64,000 bases of DNA. It comes from Ectobius pallidus. Its lineage: Eukaryota; Arthropoda; Insecta; Blattodea; Ectobiidae. The translations under genes were made by a program, and so were the position numbers. How positions within the stretch are numbered: the first letter of the stretch is position 1; each line of letters opens with the position of its first letter. The notes beneath the pieces are model-generated. The model did no database searches and had not been told where the DNA came from. It saw only the letters and a list, made by a program, of their open reading frames with translations. This document shows positions 12,345-23,442 of the stretch, piece after piece. The stretch spans positions 59,060,163 through 59,124,162 of the forward strand of contig CAXKWD010000007.1 in the NCBI GenBank assembly GCA_964059195.1, in the 5' to 3' direction.

Positions 12345-12447
12345 GAAAAAGAAATAAAAGACTAGAAGCAACATTAAGGAAAGGAGGCAGAAAGAAAAAG
12401 ACTAAGCCGTGCTACTAAAAAGCAAGCAGATAAAGCTTTCACCACCT
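12345..12447 (+). pseudogene. Element E transposase remnant, basic N-terminal part
   Basis: With frame changes and stops, this stretch reads GKEAERKRLSRATKK, matching in style the KERERDRLRRLQAKEK segment of the element C protein. It ends exactly where A1 inserted. It is too degraded to encode a protein. Confidence 0.5.
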
Positions 12448-12864
12448 GGGCATGTCCATGAGAATCAGGACAAAATCCTTAATTTTTAAAAATGTTATTT
12501 TTTTAACAACAATACAGTTTTCAGAAGGTAAAAAGTTGAGAGAATATAGGTAGCATTAAATTTCTTGGATTACACCCTGCATTTATTTGTAATTTGAGAG
12601 GAAATCCCACTATTCTGATGGCAAACGTAATGTCTTCATTTTAGGTCTGTTTCCCAATGGTTTTTATGCTTGTGTATTAATATATAGAAAATACATAATT
12701 ATTGGAAAATATTATCAACATATTAGGTAAGTAAACATATTATTCAAACTGTAATTATTTCTTATATTATGCCTTTTATTAAGACTTCAAAAGTACATAG
12801 CACCTTGTAACGTGAGTTACCAGAAACATTGAAAAGTTGTTATTACGGTTTACAAATTTAGTTT

Positions 12865-13147
12865 GATGATGATGATGAGTGTTCTGCCCGAGGCAGGTCC
12901 AGACCCGGGACGAAGCCGTGGGGTGATGACCACGACTCGTCCGAGGTGATTCAGGCAAGGGTGATACCGCGGAGATTTGCCATTGCCTCTCGCGGGATGG
13001 GAATGAAAGGACACAACACAACACCCAGTCCTGAACCCAGGAAGGAAATTTTTCACTGCTGAAAAATCCCCGACCAGGCCGGGAATCGAACCCGGGCCGC
13101 CAGGGTGGAAGGCAGTCGAGCTACCAACTCACCCACGGCGGCGGACT
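12865..13147 (-). mobile_element. tRNA-derived SINE
   Basis: The minus-strand element starts at 13147 with GTCCGCCGCCGTGGGTGAGT. It has an A-box region (GAGTTGGTAGCTCGACTGCC) and a B box (GGGTTCGATTCCC), and ends in an (ATC)n tail near 12865. It is flanked by an 11-bp direct repeat AAATTTAGTTT (12854-12864 and 13148-13158), absent from the equivalent site in copies A2 and A3, so this is a clean retroposition event after A amplified. Confidence 0.92.
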
Positions 13148-13457
13148 AAATTTAGTTTATTTATAGAAACAAAAAATTAATTTCATTTCATACTTGTTGA
13201 TTAAAAAAACACTAGCATTGATTTGAGTTTCCATGCATAACCTAGAAGTCATAATTCATTTTCAATTTGTGTAACGTGAGTTACCATTGATGCTTCCTAG
13301 CACAGTCAAGTACAAACTTTAACTTAAAAGTAGAAAATACAACCAGTTTTTCATTAATATAGCAGGCAGGTTGATACCTAATTTATAAGTAACATTGTCT
13401 CCATAAGTACTTTTCATTAAAATTTTAAATTTTGGACTTTTGGATTATTTTTCAGCC

Positions 13458-14200
13458 ATGCCTTTATCTGCAGCAGGAAAAATTGAAAGTCAGAGTCAGA
13501 AGTTAAAGGATGAGGAAAATTATCTATAATAATGAGAGGAAATGTTTGTTTGTCTGTCTGTGCATGATATTTTAATTATTTAGCTCTTAATGTTTAATTA
13601 TTGAATTAATTACCGTGGCTGAAGCTGCAGGCACCTGCTAGTGAAGAATATAAGAAAAAGCAAAAACAATGTATGAAAAACTAAGAGAAAAACAAATGCA
13701 AGAACTACCTACAATAAGGGAAAGGAAAATAAATGCAATTAAACAGGAAGAAAGAATAAAGACAAAGGATAGATAGGCCTGATGAAGCTGTGTCTTCAAG
13801 TTCTTGTAGTGCTGGAATATCACACAGAATTTCTATTTATCGTCAGGTCTACACCTCAAGCTCTGAAAGCTGAAAGTTACTTTCTATTCCATGTCAAACA
13901 AAAGGGAATATTGAAAATGGTTGTTTTTTCCTTGCTGAGTTCCATCAGAACAGAAAAAAAGGTATAGTTAAGTTTCGGTATGCAGAAATAGGTCAAAGTG
14001 ATGCCGATGAACATGGTGACATAGCTGTGACCTGTCTGAGAAGTGTTGAAAGCAATGTTCTGTTCAAAACAGATGAAAAAGAACAGCTTTCATTAGTTTC
14101 AAACAGAAAATTGAGATTTTGCTTGTTCCTAAAGATAAAATGAAAGGAAATCGAATTCAGCAAGGGAACTGGTATTTTTAGAATTGCAGGAAATAACCTA
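13458..14200 (+). pseudogene. Element A transposase-like gene, centre deleted
   Basis: A candidate start at 13458 follows a TTTTTCAG acceptor-like site, as in element C. The N-terminal part starts MPLSAAGKIESQSQ and later includes YEKLREKQMQEL, a Lys/Arg/Glu-rich segment like the start of the C protein; a mini-Helitron interrupts it. Near 13870 the reading jumps to what corresponds to the C-terminal part: NGCFVLAEFHQNRKKV aligns with SGVFVLVDLLNEKKQKK of C. Further on, FKQKIEILLVPKDKMKGNR aligns with FQQIVCKLPTPDIKMRGNR. The whole central (presumed catalytic) region is missing and several frameshifts separate the pieces. Confidence 0.7.
13533..13641 (+). mobile_element. Mini-Helitron inside element A1
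   Basis: It starts TCTATAATAATGAGAGG after an A and ends with GGCTGAAGCTGCAGGC followed by ACCTGCTAG and then T. This matches Helitron termini (TC start, 3' hairpin, CTRR end, A/T target). The same insertion sits at the same place in A2 and A3, so it predates amplification of the A copies. Confidence 0.7.
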
Positions 14201-14738
14201 ATTTAAATTAAACATGTTTATGATTTTTTTTCTATTTACCGTACTACTAGAGAAATGTAGGTTACATGTTTAAAAATGTTTGATTATTTTACAAGCAAAC
14301 TGTTTTGATTTAGTGTGTAATGGACAAATTGTAACGTGAGTTATCAACAGGCAGTTGTTTTATGTCAGATAAACTGTATTAAATTTTTTAAAATTACAAA
14401 TTGTTTTACTAGTCATATTTCCAACATGATAACCTACCAGTACAGCAAAACATGTAGGCCTATTTATTGAGCCATTAAAAGAGCAGAAAATGCTTACTGA
14501 AATCTGAGTTTCAAATACCATGTCCAATTTCTGTCACGTGAGTTACCGAACTTTGAATCTCAATAATCTTTACATTTGTGATCCAGAATTTACACAAAGC
14601 ATGCAACATGTGCTCCATTTAATAGAGATTTCACTCATGCATTTTGGCTGCTTAGGTATTTTCTGGAAATTATTTATTAAGAGTTTAACAAGTAAAAACA
14701 AGTAAATTTGTAATGTGAGTTACCATGGACGATGCCCA

Positions 14739-14830
14739 TCTGCTGTTGGTAAAGCCTATAAAAGAACTGAAAGAGCAATGCCATGAAGTTCTAGAAAAAG
14801 TGGCAGATATATATATAAGCTTGCTTAAAA
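14739..14830 (+). pseudogene. Element E transposase remnant after A1
   Basis: The frame reads SAVGKAYKRTERAMP, a stop, then SSRKSGRY. This matches in style the linker that follows the basic region in this protein family (compare VKKSLPKNPGKK in element C). It continues the reading interrupted by A1. Confidence 0.5.
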
Positions 14831-15244
14831 TTTTAGAATAGCCTACCGCTCAATAAATGTCAAAATATGACTTTGATACAATTTCATATAAATCTATTCT
14901 CACTGTGAAAGAAGGAGTTCGACTGTCTTAGTTTCATATTCAAGACAAGCAGTGTGCTCCTTTCCTGAATAACAATACAATTGCATTGTAAACATGTATT
15001 GTGTAACTTCGTAACGTTGGCCTCAATGTCATTTAATACAACTTGTTATGTTCTATTTAAAAAAATTAATATTATATAATAATAAAATCAGGTAAACTGA
15101 TATGACAAAGTGCCAGTATGTTTTTGTTGAATCAATTATAATTGCAATTATGATATGCAGAAAATAAGTTTTTCTAATCAGGTTAAAATCGACCAGCGTC
15201 AGCAGAACTACAGATTTGTGATACCTTGACAATCGCGCACTCAC

Positions 15245-15362
15245 ATAAAAATAAAAAAAAAATAAAAAAATACCTATGTCAAATCGACCGGCTCCGGGAT
15301 TTGATCTGGGGACCTCCAGAATACGAGTCCAAGATGTTACCATTTGGCCAACTCAGTCAGTT
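15245..15362 (-). mobile_element. tRNA-derived SINE fragment
   Basis: On the minus strand GACTGAGTTGGCCAAATGG (A-box region, near 15353-15335) is followed by GATCAAATCCCGG (B-box-like, near 15308-15295) and then an AT-rich tail. The spacing suits a tRNA-derived SINE head. Confidence 0.6.
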
Positions 15363-15464
15363 TGACGGTGTTGTTTGATAAGCGTATGTGAAGGAATAGT
15401 GTTAACTGTCAAATTATACCGTTAGACAAGAATTAAAAAAACATGTGACCTTTAATTAGTTGTT

Positions 15465-15905
15465 ACTCTGGTACCGGTCAACCGATTAGGTACAAAATTA
15501 ATAGGCTTCTTGCCATGGACGTTACAAATGCTTAACCGAGTTTCATGAAAATCCGATAAAGCATATTTGAGTTATGGGGTTTTGTTATATAATACCATAA
15601 CAATGCACTAAATTAGGCATTATTCCGGTACTGGCCAACCGATTTGGTCCAATATCAACAGACGTCTTCCCATGGACATTATAAATGTGTAAACCAAGTT
15701 TCATGAAAATCCGATAAAGCATATTTGAGTTATGGCGCTTTTAAATAAAAACACTAAATTGGGTTTGATGCCGGTACCAGTGAACCAATTTCGTTCAATA
15801 TCAATAGGGTTCTTCCCATGGACATTATAAATTCATATACCAAGTTTCATGAAAATCCGATAAAGCGTATTTGAATTATGGTGCGCACAGACACAATCTC
15901 ATAAA
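15465..15905. repeat. Three tandem units of ~146-157 bp
   Basis: CATGGAC words at 15514, 15671 and 15817 mark three units. Each unit contains GTTTCATGAAAATCCGATAA and a CCGGTAC...CCAACCGAT(T) stretch. A fourth, related unit lies at 16409-16560, just beyond the right end of element E, followed by a GACAGACAGACAG run. Confidence 0.8.
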
Positions 15906-16393
15906 GTACCATACTGGCACTTAATAATGACATTAGTTACAATTATAATTTGACTGTAATATGTTCATCCATTTGAAAGACATTTTGTCCTGATACTAAC
16001 AGTCCGGATGCTAACGCACATGCAGTTACAATTACTAGTATTACAAAGTATTAAAATTAAAAATCCATAAAACAAAATATACCAACTGAGTCTTGAATAG
16101 TGTATGATTCAACTGCTTTAAGCAAAATTTGAATAGCTTACATGCAGTAAATTAGGAGGAACTTTTACAATAATTCATTCAAATTTTTTAACCTTATTTC
16201 CTCGTCCGTATACTAACAAAACAGTATATTTTTGTCATCAATCCCAAGTAAGATACTGGGAATAGAAACTAAGAGTGGTGTTCAAGATGTATACAGCAAA
16301 ATTGTTTTCTGTAAGTCAAATATCACACTGTACTTCAAATTATGAAGTTTAAATTTCAACCAAAGTGTCCTGATACTAACAATGGACAGTCCC

Positions 16394-18491
16394 ATATATT
16401 ACCATAAAATAGGTGCTAAATTGGGCTTTACCCCGGCATCAGCCAACCGATTTGGTCCAAAATCAATAGCCTTTGTTCCATGGGCGTTATAAATGCATAT
16501 ACAAAGTTTTATGGAAATCCGATAGACACATGGACAGACAGACAGTCAGATGGACAGATATTTTCCCGTCTACCGTCACACAATCTAGTAAAGCATCAGT
16601 ACTACTCTAGCACTTTAATAATTATGTAATATCATTACATAATCTTTTTGTTGTAAACATTATGAAGGGCAAGATTGGGTTTCAGTGGTGAATCTAATAT
16701 TTGACCCCGGGGGGGGGGGGGGGGGGGTAAAATCGCATTGTAGGGGGGCCCACTTTGAAAACCAACTTTCTCCTCATAAAACACTTAATATCTCACACAC
16801 ATTTTGTTATAGGTAGTTCTCTGGAGAGGAGATGTGGCCTCGACGAATGATTTGGTCCAACCCACGATACACTTTCTTTTATAACACGATATAGCGAAAA
16901 GTAGCATGAATTCCACCATACTTTATATGAAGAAACTTGTGATTGGACGTTAGAGGTGTGACGTCACACCAGCTGAACATGTTTAATTCTGGGAAACAGG
17001 TTCACCAATACAACAAATCTTGCCTTCTGCAGAATTCAGAATGCCCTACTAAATTAATATGGAAAAAAATTGTTTTATGCTGCGCGCTCCTCCCACCAAC
17101 TCTCTAATGGGACCCACCTCGGAAGGCGGGATTTAGGGTTTCATTGCAGAAGAGATTGAATGTGAGACATAATAAACCTTGCCCTATTCAGTAGGCCTAT
17201 ATTGCTCCTAAACTAACATAAAGTTGCTAACTTAACAAAACCTGTCACTGACCCAGAATTTACCTAGGCCTATCATTATTTAACTAAATGCTGAAGCTTT
17301 TTACCCTTCCACACCTTTCATAAAACATTGTTACAACTGTCAAGAAAGCCATGGCAAAATAGTGAGGTGCGTGCACAGGCTCGGAAGCGAGGGGAAGGAA
17401 CCAGCGGGCAGATCTTGCCTGGTGTGCAGCATAAATCTATCTTTTGCCAATATGGGTTTTATTTTGTGTTGCTGCCTTAATTTAACATGCTTATACGTAT
17501 ATAACAAAGGCTACAACAGTGCGCTGCAGTATCGGCACTGAGCAAGTATATAGCCATGATAGGAGATGTAGGGGAAGCAAGCAGTAGCGTGCACATTGAC
17601 TCGGAAGCAAGGGTCAGCAGGGGAAACGAGCGGGTGGAGCTTCGCCGGTCCACGGCATCAATCTATATTTTGCGAACTAGAATTTCACAAGGTTAGTGAC
17701 AAATAGCGCGAGGTTTGTGACAGCACAAAGTTAGTGGCCTGCTTCACTACGACATCGATTCTGCGCACACTCCAATGCCTATCCAGATATACCTATATCA
17801 TGACAACAGCCGAATCTCACGAGTAGCCAGTATAAATTACGCCATAGTAGGTTATATGTGTCCACTTCTACACGATTTGTCTTACATTTCCAGTATTTTA
17901 AAGCACAAATTGGGTTTGTACTAGTTATGAATTTTATATAACCTCAAAAGATCCGTGTTTCTAAACAAAACACAGCGGTGCGGAATGTCGAAGAATCCCC
18001 GGTAATTTACTTCTTGGTACCTGCGGGAAGCGGATGATGGGTATAACTTCTGGTCTTAAAAATAAATCGAATTAATTAAAGTACTGAAATATTTACATAA
18101 TATGTGCACCGGTACGTGCAACTAGTGCCGCAGCTCACAACCTGCATAATGAGAAGAAAAACACAATAATTTATGGAATACAATTTTAAAAAATCAGTAA
18201 ATAATGATATATATCCAATACCTCGTTTCAATCTCGTTATGTGTTACTAAACAATAAATATATAATAAATTACCTTCGTTATGTTCACTCCGTTCACCCA
18301 CACCTTTTACACTGTCACTGACATTCTCTTGTTATTTATGAATTTTTCATTTGTTTTACAAATCCATCGTGGTGGTATTTAATCGGCCGTGATCGATAAT
18401 GAACTTGGATTGGTACCGAAGTGAATATATGAAATTGCTATTCCTCTTGTTATTATTTTTAATTATTTAGATTAATTTTACTACATTAAAT
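16394..18491. other. Intergenic, with a poly-G run and a diverged duplication
   Basis: Holds the fourth unit of the repeat above (16409-16560), a G20-like run at 16708-16728, and a segment near 17345-17450 repeated in diverged form near 17565-17685 (shared words GCTCGGAAGC/ACTCGGAAGC and ATCAATCTAT/ATAAATCTAT). The final ~200 bp before 18492 may be promoter or 5' UTR of the ZAD exon, but I see no definite core promoter. Confidence 0.4.
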
Positions 18492-18620
18492 ATGTCTCTG
18501 AACTTTAAATATATGTGTCGCCTTTGCCTGAGAGAAAATGAAAAATTGTTGTCTATCTTCAGTGAGGAGTCTCAGCCCTCTCTAACTACTAAAATACGAA
18601 GTTTCGCTCCAATATTGAAG
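18492..18620 (+). CDS. First coding exon of a ZAD-type zinc-finger gene
   Basis: The ATG at 18492 opens a 43-codon frame that ends on AAG directly before a GTAATA splice donor at 18621. The product begins MSLNFKYMCRLCLRENEKLL and continues through FSEE to KIRSFAPILK. CRLC followed by a stretch with a hydrophobic patch (LLSIF) and a later KIRSFAPI is the first half of the ZAD (zf-AD) domain. That domain coordinates zinc with two CxxC pairs and mediates dimerisation of insect C2H2 zinc-finger transcription factors. ZAD genes commonly split this domain with an intron. The second CxxC exon and the C2H2 fingers were not found in this window; they may lie beyond an intron filled with transposons, or the gene may be broken. 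Confidence 0.65.
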
Positions 18621-19592
18621 GTAATATAAGTTTATATTTATATTGAATTCAAGAATCTAAAACCAATGTATACCCAATGGTGCCAAGCCATGGTGACACT
18701 AAATCTGAAAAAAGAAAAGTCAAGTTACTAACCTATAGGATACAACCTATCCCTTGGTTTGCAGTAAAAGGACGCGGTTGATTACATTGGGGTTGGTCTT
18801 GTTGTTCAACAAAATTGAAGGACTAAACTCATGAATCAACTTGTCCGAAACTTAGGCTAAGGGGGAAGTTGAGGGGGTTGAGAGAGTTGATGCTGGGACC
18901 AATTGAATTACTGTACTGCTGTACACAAGGAATGCAACATCGCAACAACATTTGTTCTACGGTATATTATTAAATCTAATGACAAACTGAATAAGAGACA
19001 CAAGTAATAATATAACATAAACATAATCTAAAATATAGGCTTATGTCAGTAACTATAGATTACCATACCTGCCGCCTCCGCTCGTGCACTTAACTAAGTG
19101 GATAGTGTTATGCATTATTTAGACTATGTGAAGAGGTGATTGTGGTCTGGTCGGGAGTGCCGAGTAAGCTAGAGGGTTGTCATTTTGGTGTAAGGGTTGG
19201 TAGCTGGTATTTGGTACGATCGGGAGTTTGGAGAGAAGGAACGATCGGGAGTGCCGAGATAACAAGCGTGTGGTCGCCAATAGCAACGCATTGTTCAGAG
19301 CGTAAGGGACGACTTAATCTTATCTTTAGCCATTGTTTTTAACAACAATTTTTGCTCCCATGAGTTACTTCTGTGACAAAAGTTTTGCTTTCCTATGAGA
19401 AGTCATTGAATTACCGGAATTCTGAACAGTTGCATTTCAAATTAACTAGGTATCACCATTAGTATTGCTTTCAAAGTGTTTACTTTCATTTGAGTTTTCT
19501 CAGCTGTTCATGACGTATAGGCTACATCATGCTCGACTGCTGTATTTGTGCTGGAGCATAACACAAATCCCACAATCCTAGAAATACGATAT
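18621..19592. other. Presumed intron or intergenic DNA after the ZAD exon
   Basis: No second ZAD exon (LPxxICxxC-type) was seen in any frame. A 68-codon frame at 19136-19342 lies in DNA with repeated CGATCGGGAGT words and has no motif. Confidence 0.35.
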
Positions 19593-22500
19593 CAGGGATT
19601 CCATGAAAAGTGCAACCTCAGGATGTTTTTTGTAGACTATCAAAAAACAGTACTATGTTTAATTATATGAATAGTATACATTGTAAATGGTCATGTCTAG
19701 TGATAAAAATATTTTTTTATCATTATTATTAAAGTTGGTAAGCTTCATTTGGGATGTGTTTTGTTGTTGGAGCTTGAAGTGTTTTTTGCTGCATTTTTGG
19801 CAGGATTATTTTTCTAGTTAAATAAACAGATGAACAGCTTGGCTTCTATAGGTGCATTCTGTGAAGTTTCAAGAATCAAGTGATATACACATTAAAGGTA
19901 AATTGTATTTTATATTTATATTATGTGTCTTTGAATCAGCACCTGCACAGTGTAACACCCATTACAAAAAAAAGTAGAAAAGTTAATTCCATAGACTAAC
20001 TGTACAATTCATTGCTGTGATTTTCTTTAGAAGTGAGGTTATGCACATGTTTAACAGTGTTCTGAAGTTATTTCCCAAAAGTTTTTTATTTGGAGTCTGA
20101 AAACAGTGTAACGGGTGTTACATTGTGAATGTAACGGGTGTTACTGTGGGATAATGTAACACCCGTTACATTTAATATTTAATCATAAGACTTTAGGTAT
20201 GTTCTCTTATTAACTAGGCATAAAGATTAGGTTGTCCCTTTCTCTTTTGGTAGCCTATACAGCCTATCAAGTGCATGTCTAAAATCATTTTATTTCTTTT
20301 TTATGATTCATAGAAACATCACTTTTTCTTTGCTGCTAACTTATTCTATGATTTTTCTTTCTTAGTTTAAGCCTAAAGTTTTGTAATTTTCTTTAACAAG
20401 GTAAATAGTAACATAGTAGGTGTAGGCTGCATACACAGCATGTAAAACTAGTTCATAATCTGTAGATTGTGTTTATATTGGATTAGGTAGTCTATTAAAA
20501 ACCTGTTCCATAGTATTTACTTCCTATTTACAGAAATGGGTCCAAAAAAAACCTGCGGATGGAGAAGTACAGACAGAAAATGAAAAATGATCCAGGGAGG
20601 TGGGAAAAATATCTGCAAAAGGAGAGGGAGCGTGACAGATTGAGACGTCTACAAGCAAAAGAAAAAATGAAGGGAAATATGAAGGAGATACAAGAAAATA
20701 GAAGAAAGATAAGAGAAAGAGTCAGAGAACACAGAAGTAAAATAAAAACAAATTCACTTGAGCTAGGCCTACATGAGTCTCCAATAGGTTCATTTAAGTG
20801 TCGCCAGTCATTTGGAATCGAGTAAAAAAATCTCTCCCTAAAAATCCAGGCAAGAAGACAGCTGTGCTAAAAAAGTTGATGAGTGAAGTAACTGAACCAG
20901 ACATGCAAAAAACCTCTGTGATAGCTGCTAAAAAATCTAAAAGTTCAATATCGAATGAAGATATTGTGTTAGTCGAAAGTTTTTACAGTCGCGATGACAT
21001 AAGCCGACAAGCTTCAGGAAAGCAAGATGTCAAATCTGTAAAAAGTCCAGATACTGGTAAGAGAGAATTGATTCAAAAAAGGCACATGGTTATAACAATA
21101 GGTGAAGCATACCAAGAATTTAAAAAAAGCTACCCTGACATTGAAATAGGCAAATCTAAATTTTACTCTTTGCGTCCACCATATGTTCTACCAGTAGCAG
21201 ATACACCGCACAATGTTTGTGTCTGTAGGTATCATGCAAATTTCAATTACATCCTGCAGTCTATTGTGAAAGTTGTTCCTTCATTTCCAAAACACCACAA
21301 ACAACTCATGGAGGAATTATGCTGTAATATAAATGATGAAAAGTGCATGACTAACATGTGTAGGAACTGTTCATGTGATTTGATGGTGTTTATTCCTGAC
21401 AATGTAGATGTAAATCAGGAAATGATTTGGCAGCAGTGGGGAGATGTTAATGGATATCCTAAAATAATTGAACATTCAGGAACGTTGCAGGATGCATTGG
21501 GCGAACTTGTCAAAAAAGTTCCTCAATTCAAGATTCATTGCTATGTAAAGAATATACAATCCAAGTATTTTGAGTAATGCAAAAGCGAAGTATCAGACAG
21601 AGAAGCACTAGTACAAATAGATTTTGCCGAAAATTATGCTTTGGTCTCACAAGATGAGATCCAAAGTGCACACTGGAGTCATGCACAAGTAACCGTGTTT
21701 ACATGCTGCATTTGGCTATCAAACAATAATGTTAAGTCATATGCTGTAATAAGCGATGATCTCTCTCATAGCAAATATGCTGTATGGACCTTCCTTCATG
21801 CAATTATAGAAGACTTGAAAACCACCAATAAGGACATAGACAAATTGTACTTCTTTAGTGATAACTGTGCCAGTCAATTCAAAAACAAATTTACAATGTC
21901 AAATATTTGTTTTATGCCACATGAGTTTAACATCAGTAATTGTGAATGGAACTTTTTTTGCAAGTTCACATGGAAAAGGGGCAGTGGATGGAATAGGGGG
22001 AACTGTGAAGCGATGTGTATGGACTGCAGTCAAATCAAGAAGAGTTGAAATACCTACGGCTGAAAAGTTCCATGATTATGTAGATCAGCATTTAAAAGGG
22101 ATAAAATCTTTATTCGTAAAAAAAGAGATTGTTGAAAAGAACACAAGTTTCTTGAATGAGAGATGGAAGGATGTTCATGCCATTCCTCATATACAGACAT
22201 CTCACCACTTCAGGTTGTACAACAAAAGTGATCTGCTCTTTGCTCAAACAGCTAAATCAGAAATGAGGAGGATAAATGTGTTCAAAGCTGAGATGGATAC
22301 AAATTTCCCCAAAGCTGTAAAATGATTACCATACTCTGAAGTTCATACAGATTCAGAGGAAGAGAAGGAACTGCTTGAAGAGTCTATTGTGATAAGCAAA
22401 CCTGAGGCTTCTAACATACAATCCGGTGTGTTTGTGTTGGTGGATCTTTTGAATGAAAAGAAACAAAAAAAATCAACTGCGAAAGCATTATATATCGGTA

Positions 22501-23438
22501 TCTGTCAAAGCGAACTTGACGAGGAAGAAAACGTAACGTATCTGATATGTTCTTAAAGGCTATTGGAAAAAATGGAAAAATATTTAGCCCTGATGAAAAT
22601 GATGTTGCATTCGTCCAGTTCCAACAGATCGTTTGCAAGCTGCCAACACCTGACATAAAAATGAGAGGCAACAGATTATTTTATGAATTCAAAACTGCGG
22701 TTCTTGAGGTTTAAAAAAAAACAGAATGTGTAACATTATTGCCAATGTTGGTATTAGATTTTGTTTAGTCCTATGTTTCAGTATAGCCTATTTAGAAATA
22801 GGTGATTTGATGTGCAATTAATAATAAGCATTGAAATAAAATAAGTTTTTCAAAATAGGCCTATATTTTAAGAAGTCTATTAACTTATTTTATTCTTGGC
22901 TTCTATATACTGCTCAGTTTACTCATTAAACCAAACAATCTTGCTTTAATGTGTTCTTATAGACCATTATCACCTTTAATCTGGTAAGTATTTTGATAGT
23001 TTTGCTCAGTTATAATGTTTGCTGTGAACTGTGTAACACCCGTTACAATTCCTGTAACACCCGTTACGTTAAAAAAAATTAAATTACAGGAAAAAAGAGG
23101 AGTTTCTGTTTTTAAAACTATATGTTTAGCTTGTCTAGAGTTTCTTTAGTCTGCAAACAAATTTCCAAGTTTCTATTAGCTGTCATCTCACAGGGTTTAT
23201 TGATTTTCACCATCTACCTCAACAAGTGGGTTGCATTTATGTAACACCCGTTACAGCATGTTTTTTTAACATTTCAAATACTGGGAGAAGTTTTATTTCA
23301 GGAAATAATATCTGCTGGTAAACACAAAAGTAAGAGCTATCTTTTGTAAACAATGAGATTTTGATAAATTGTTTTTTTATTCTCAAAATATGTCTATTTA
23401 ACTGTCCAACTGTAACACCCGTTACAATGGAATGCCTG
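19593..23438 (+). mobile_element. Element C: DNA transposon with GTAACACCCGTTAC motifs
   Basis: The termini are CAGGGATTCCATGAAAA at 19593 and ATGGAATGCCTG ending at 23438, flanked by ATAT (19589-19592 and 23439-23442). The palindromic 14-mer GTAACACCCGTTAC (or its reverse complement) occurs at 20108, 20131, 20156, 23033, 23054, 23241 and 23412, with one variant at 19952. It is clustered in the two non-coding flanks and the last copy sits against the right TIR. The middle encodes one large broken transposase-like protein. This is the most complete member of the lineage in the window. Confidence 0.85.
20559..22714 (+). pseudogene. Transposase-like protein of element C, ~715 codons, broken
   Basis: The reading starts in a Lys/Arg/Glu-rich segment (MEKYRQKMKNDPGRWEKYLQ) just after a TATTTACAG acceptor-like site. 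It then passes through VKKSLPKNPGKK, a PPYVLPVADTPHNVCVCRYH segment, and a Cys-rich stretch (CMTNMCRNCSC). A presumed catalytic core follows, with VQIDFAENYALV near 21620, YFFSDNCASQF near 21850 and SSHGKGAVDGIGGTVKR near 21970-22020. A C-terminal domain (SGVFVLVDLL to DIKMRGNRLFYEF) ends at 22714. The acidic residues in the three core blocks are plausible DDE residues. Breaks: frameshifts near 20820, 21940 and 22545, and in-frame stops at 21575 and 22323. I recognise the SHGKG-GIGGTVKR type as recurrent in uncharacterised metazoan proteins; the superfamily (perhaps Sola-like) is not certain. Confidence 0.7.
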
Positions 23439-23442
23439 ATAT

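Larger units (their letters stand above)
12448..14737 (+). mobile_element. Element A1: DNA transposon with GTAACGTGAGTTAC motifs
   Basis: The left end is GGGCATGTCCATGAGAA at 12448; the right end is CATGGACGATGCCC ending at 14737. The flanks ACCT/ATCT fit a 4-bp target duplication with one later change, and copy A2 has ATCT on both sides. The palindromic 14-mer GTAACGTGAGTTAC occurs at 12807, 13271 and 14331, with close variants at 14533 and 14710; the last sits against the right TIR. A1 interrupts element E. It contains a SINE at 12865-13147, a mini-Helitron at 13533-13641 and an internally deleted transposase-like reading frame. Confidence 0.85.
15112..15923. mobile_element. TIR element with internal ~150-bp repeats
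   Basis: Short inverted termini AAGTGCCAGTATG (about 15113-15125) and CATACTGGCACTT (about 15911-15923) bracket the segment. Its right two thirds are three tandem units (next entry), and a minus-strand tRNA-like sequence lies in its left part. It lies inside element E. Target duplication is unclear. Confidence 0.55.
11242..16393 (+). mobile_element. Element E: DNA transposon with TCCTGATACTAAC motifs, hosts A1
   Basis: The left end begins GGGTCTGTCCATGAGAA at 11242; the right end is AATGGACAGTCCC at 16381-16393. Both are flanked by ATAT (11238-11241 and 16394-16397). A 13-bp motif, TCCTGATACTAAC, lies directly inside the right TIR (16368-16380) and recurs with few changes at 11616, 11781, 15988 and 16204. 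Interrupted coding remnants of the element C protein family are present on either side of the A1 insertion (12345-12447 and 14739-14815). Nested inside are a fold-back tRNA-like repeat, element A1 and a TIR element at 15112-15923. Strand is set by the orientation of the coding remnants. Confidence 0.75.

Noticed and set aside
19952..23425. Repeated GTAACACCCGTTAC words as a CRISPR-like array
   Set aside because: Spacing is irregular, copies occur in both flanks of a gene inside a TIR element, and the DNA is eukaryotic; they are subterminal transposon motifs.
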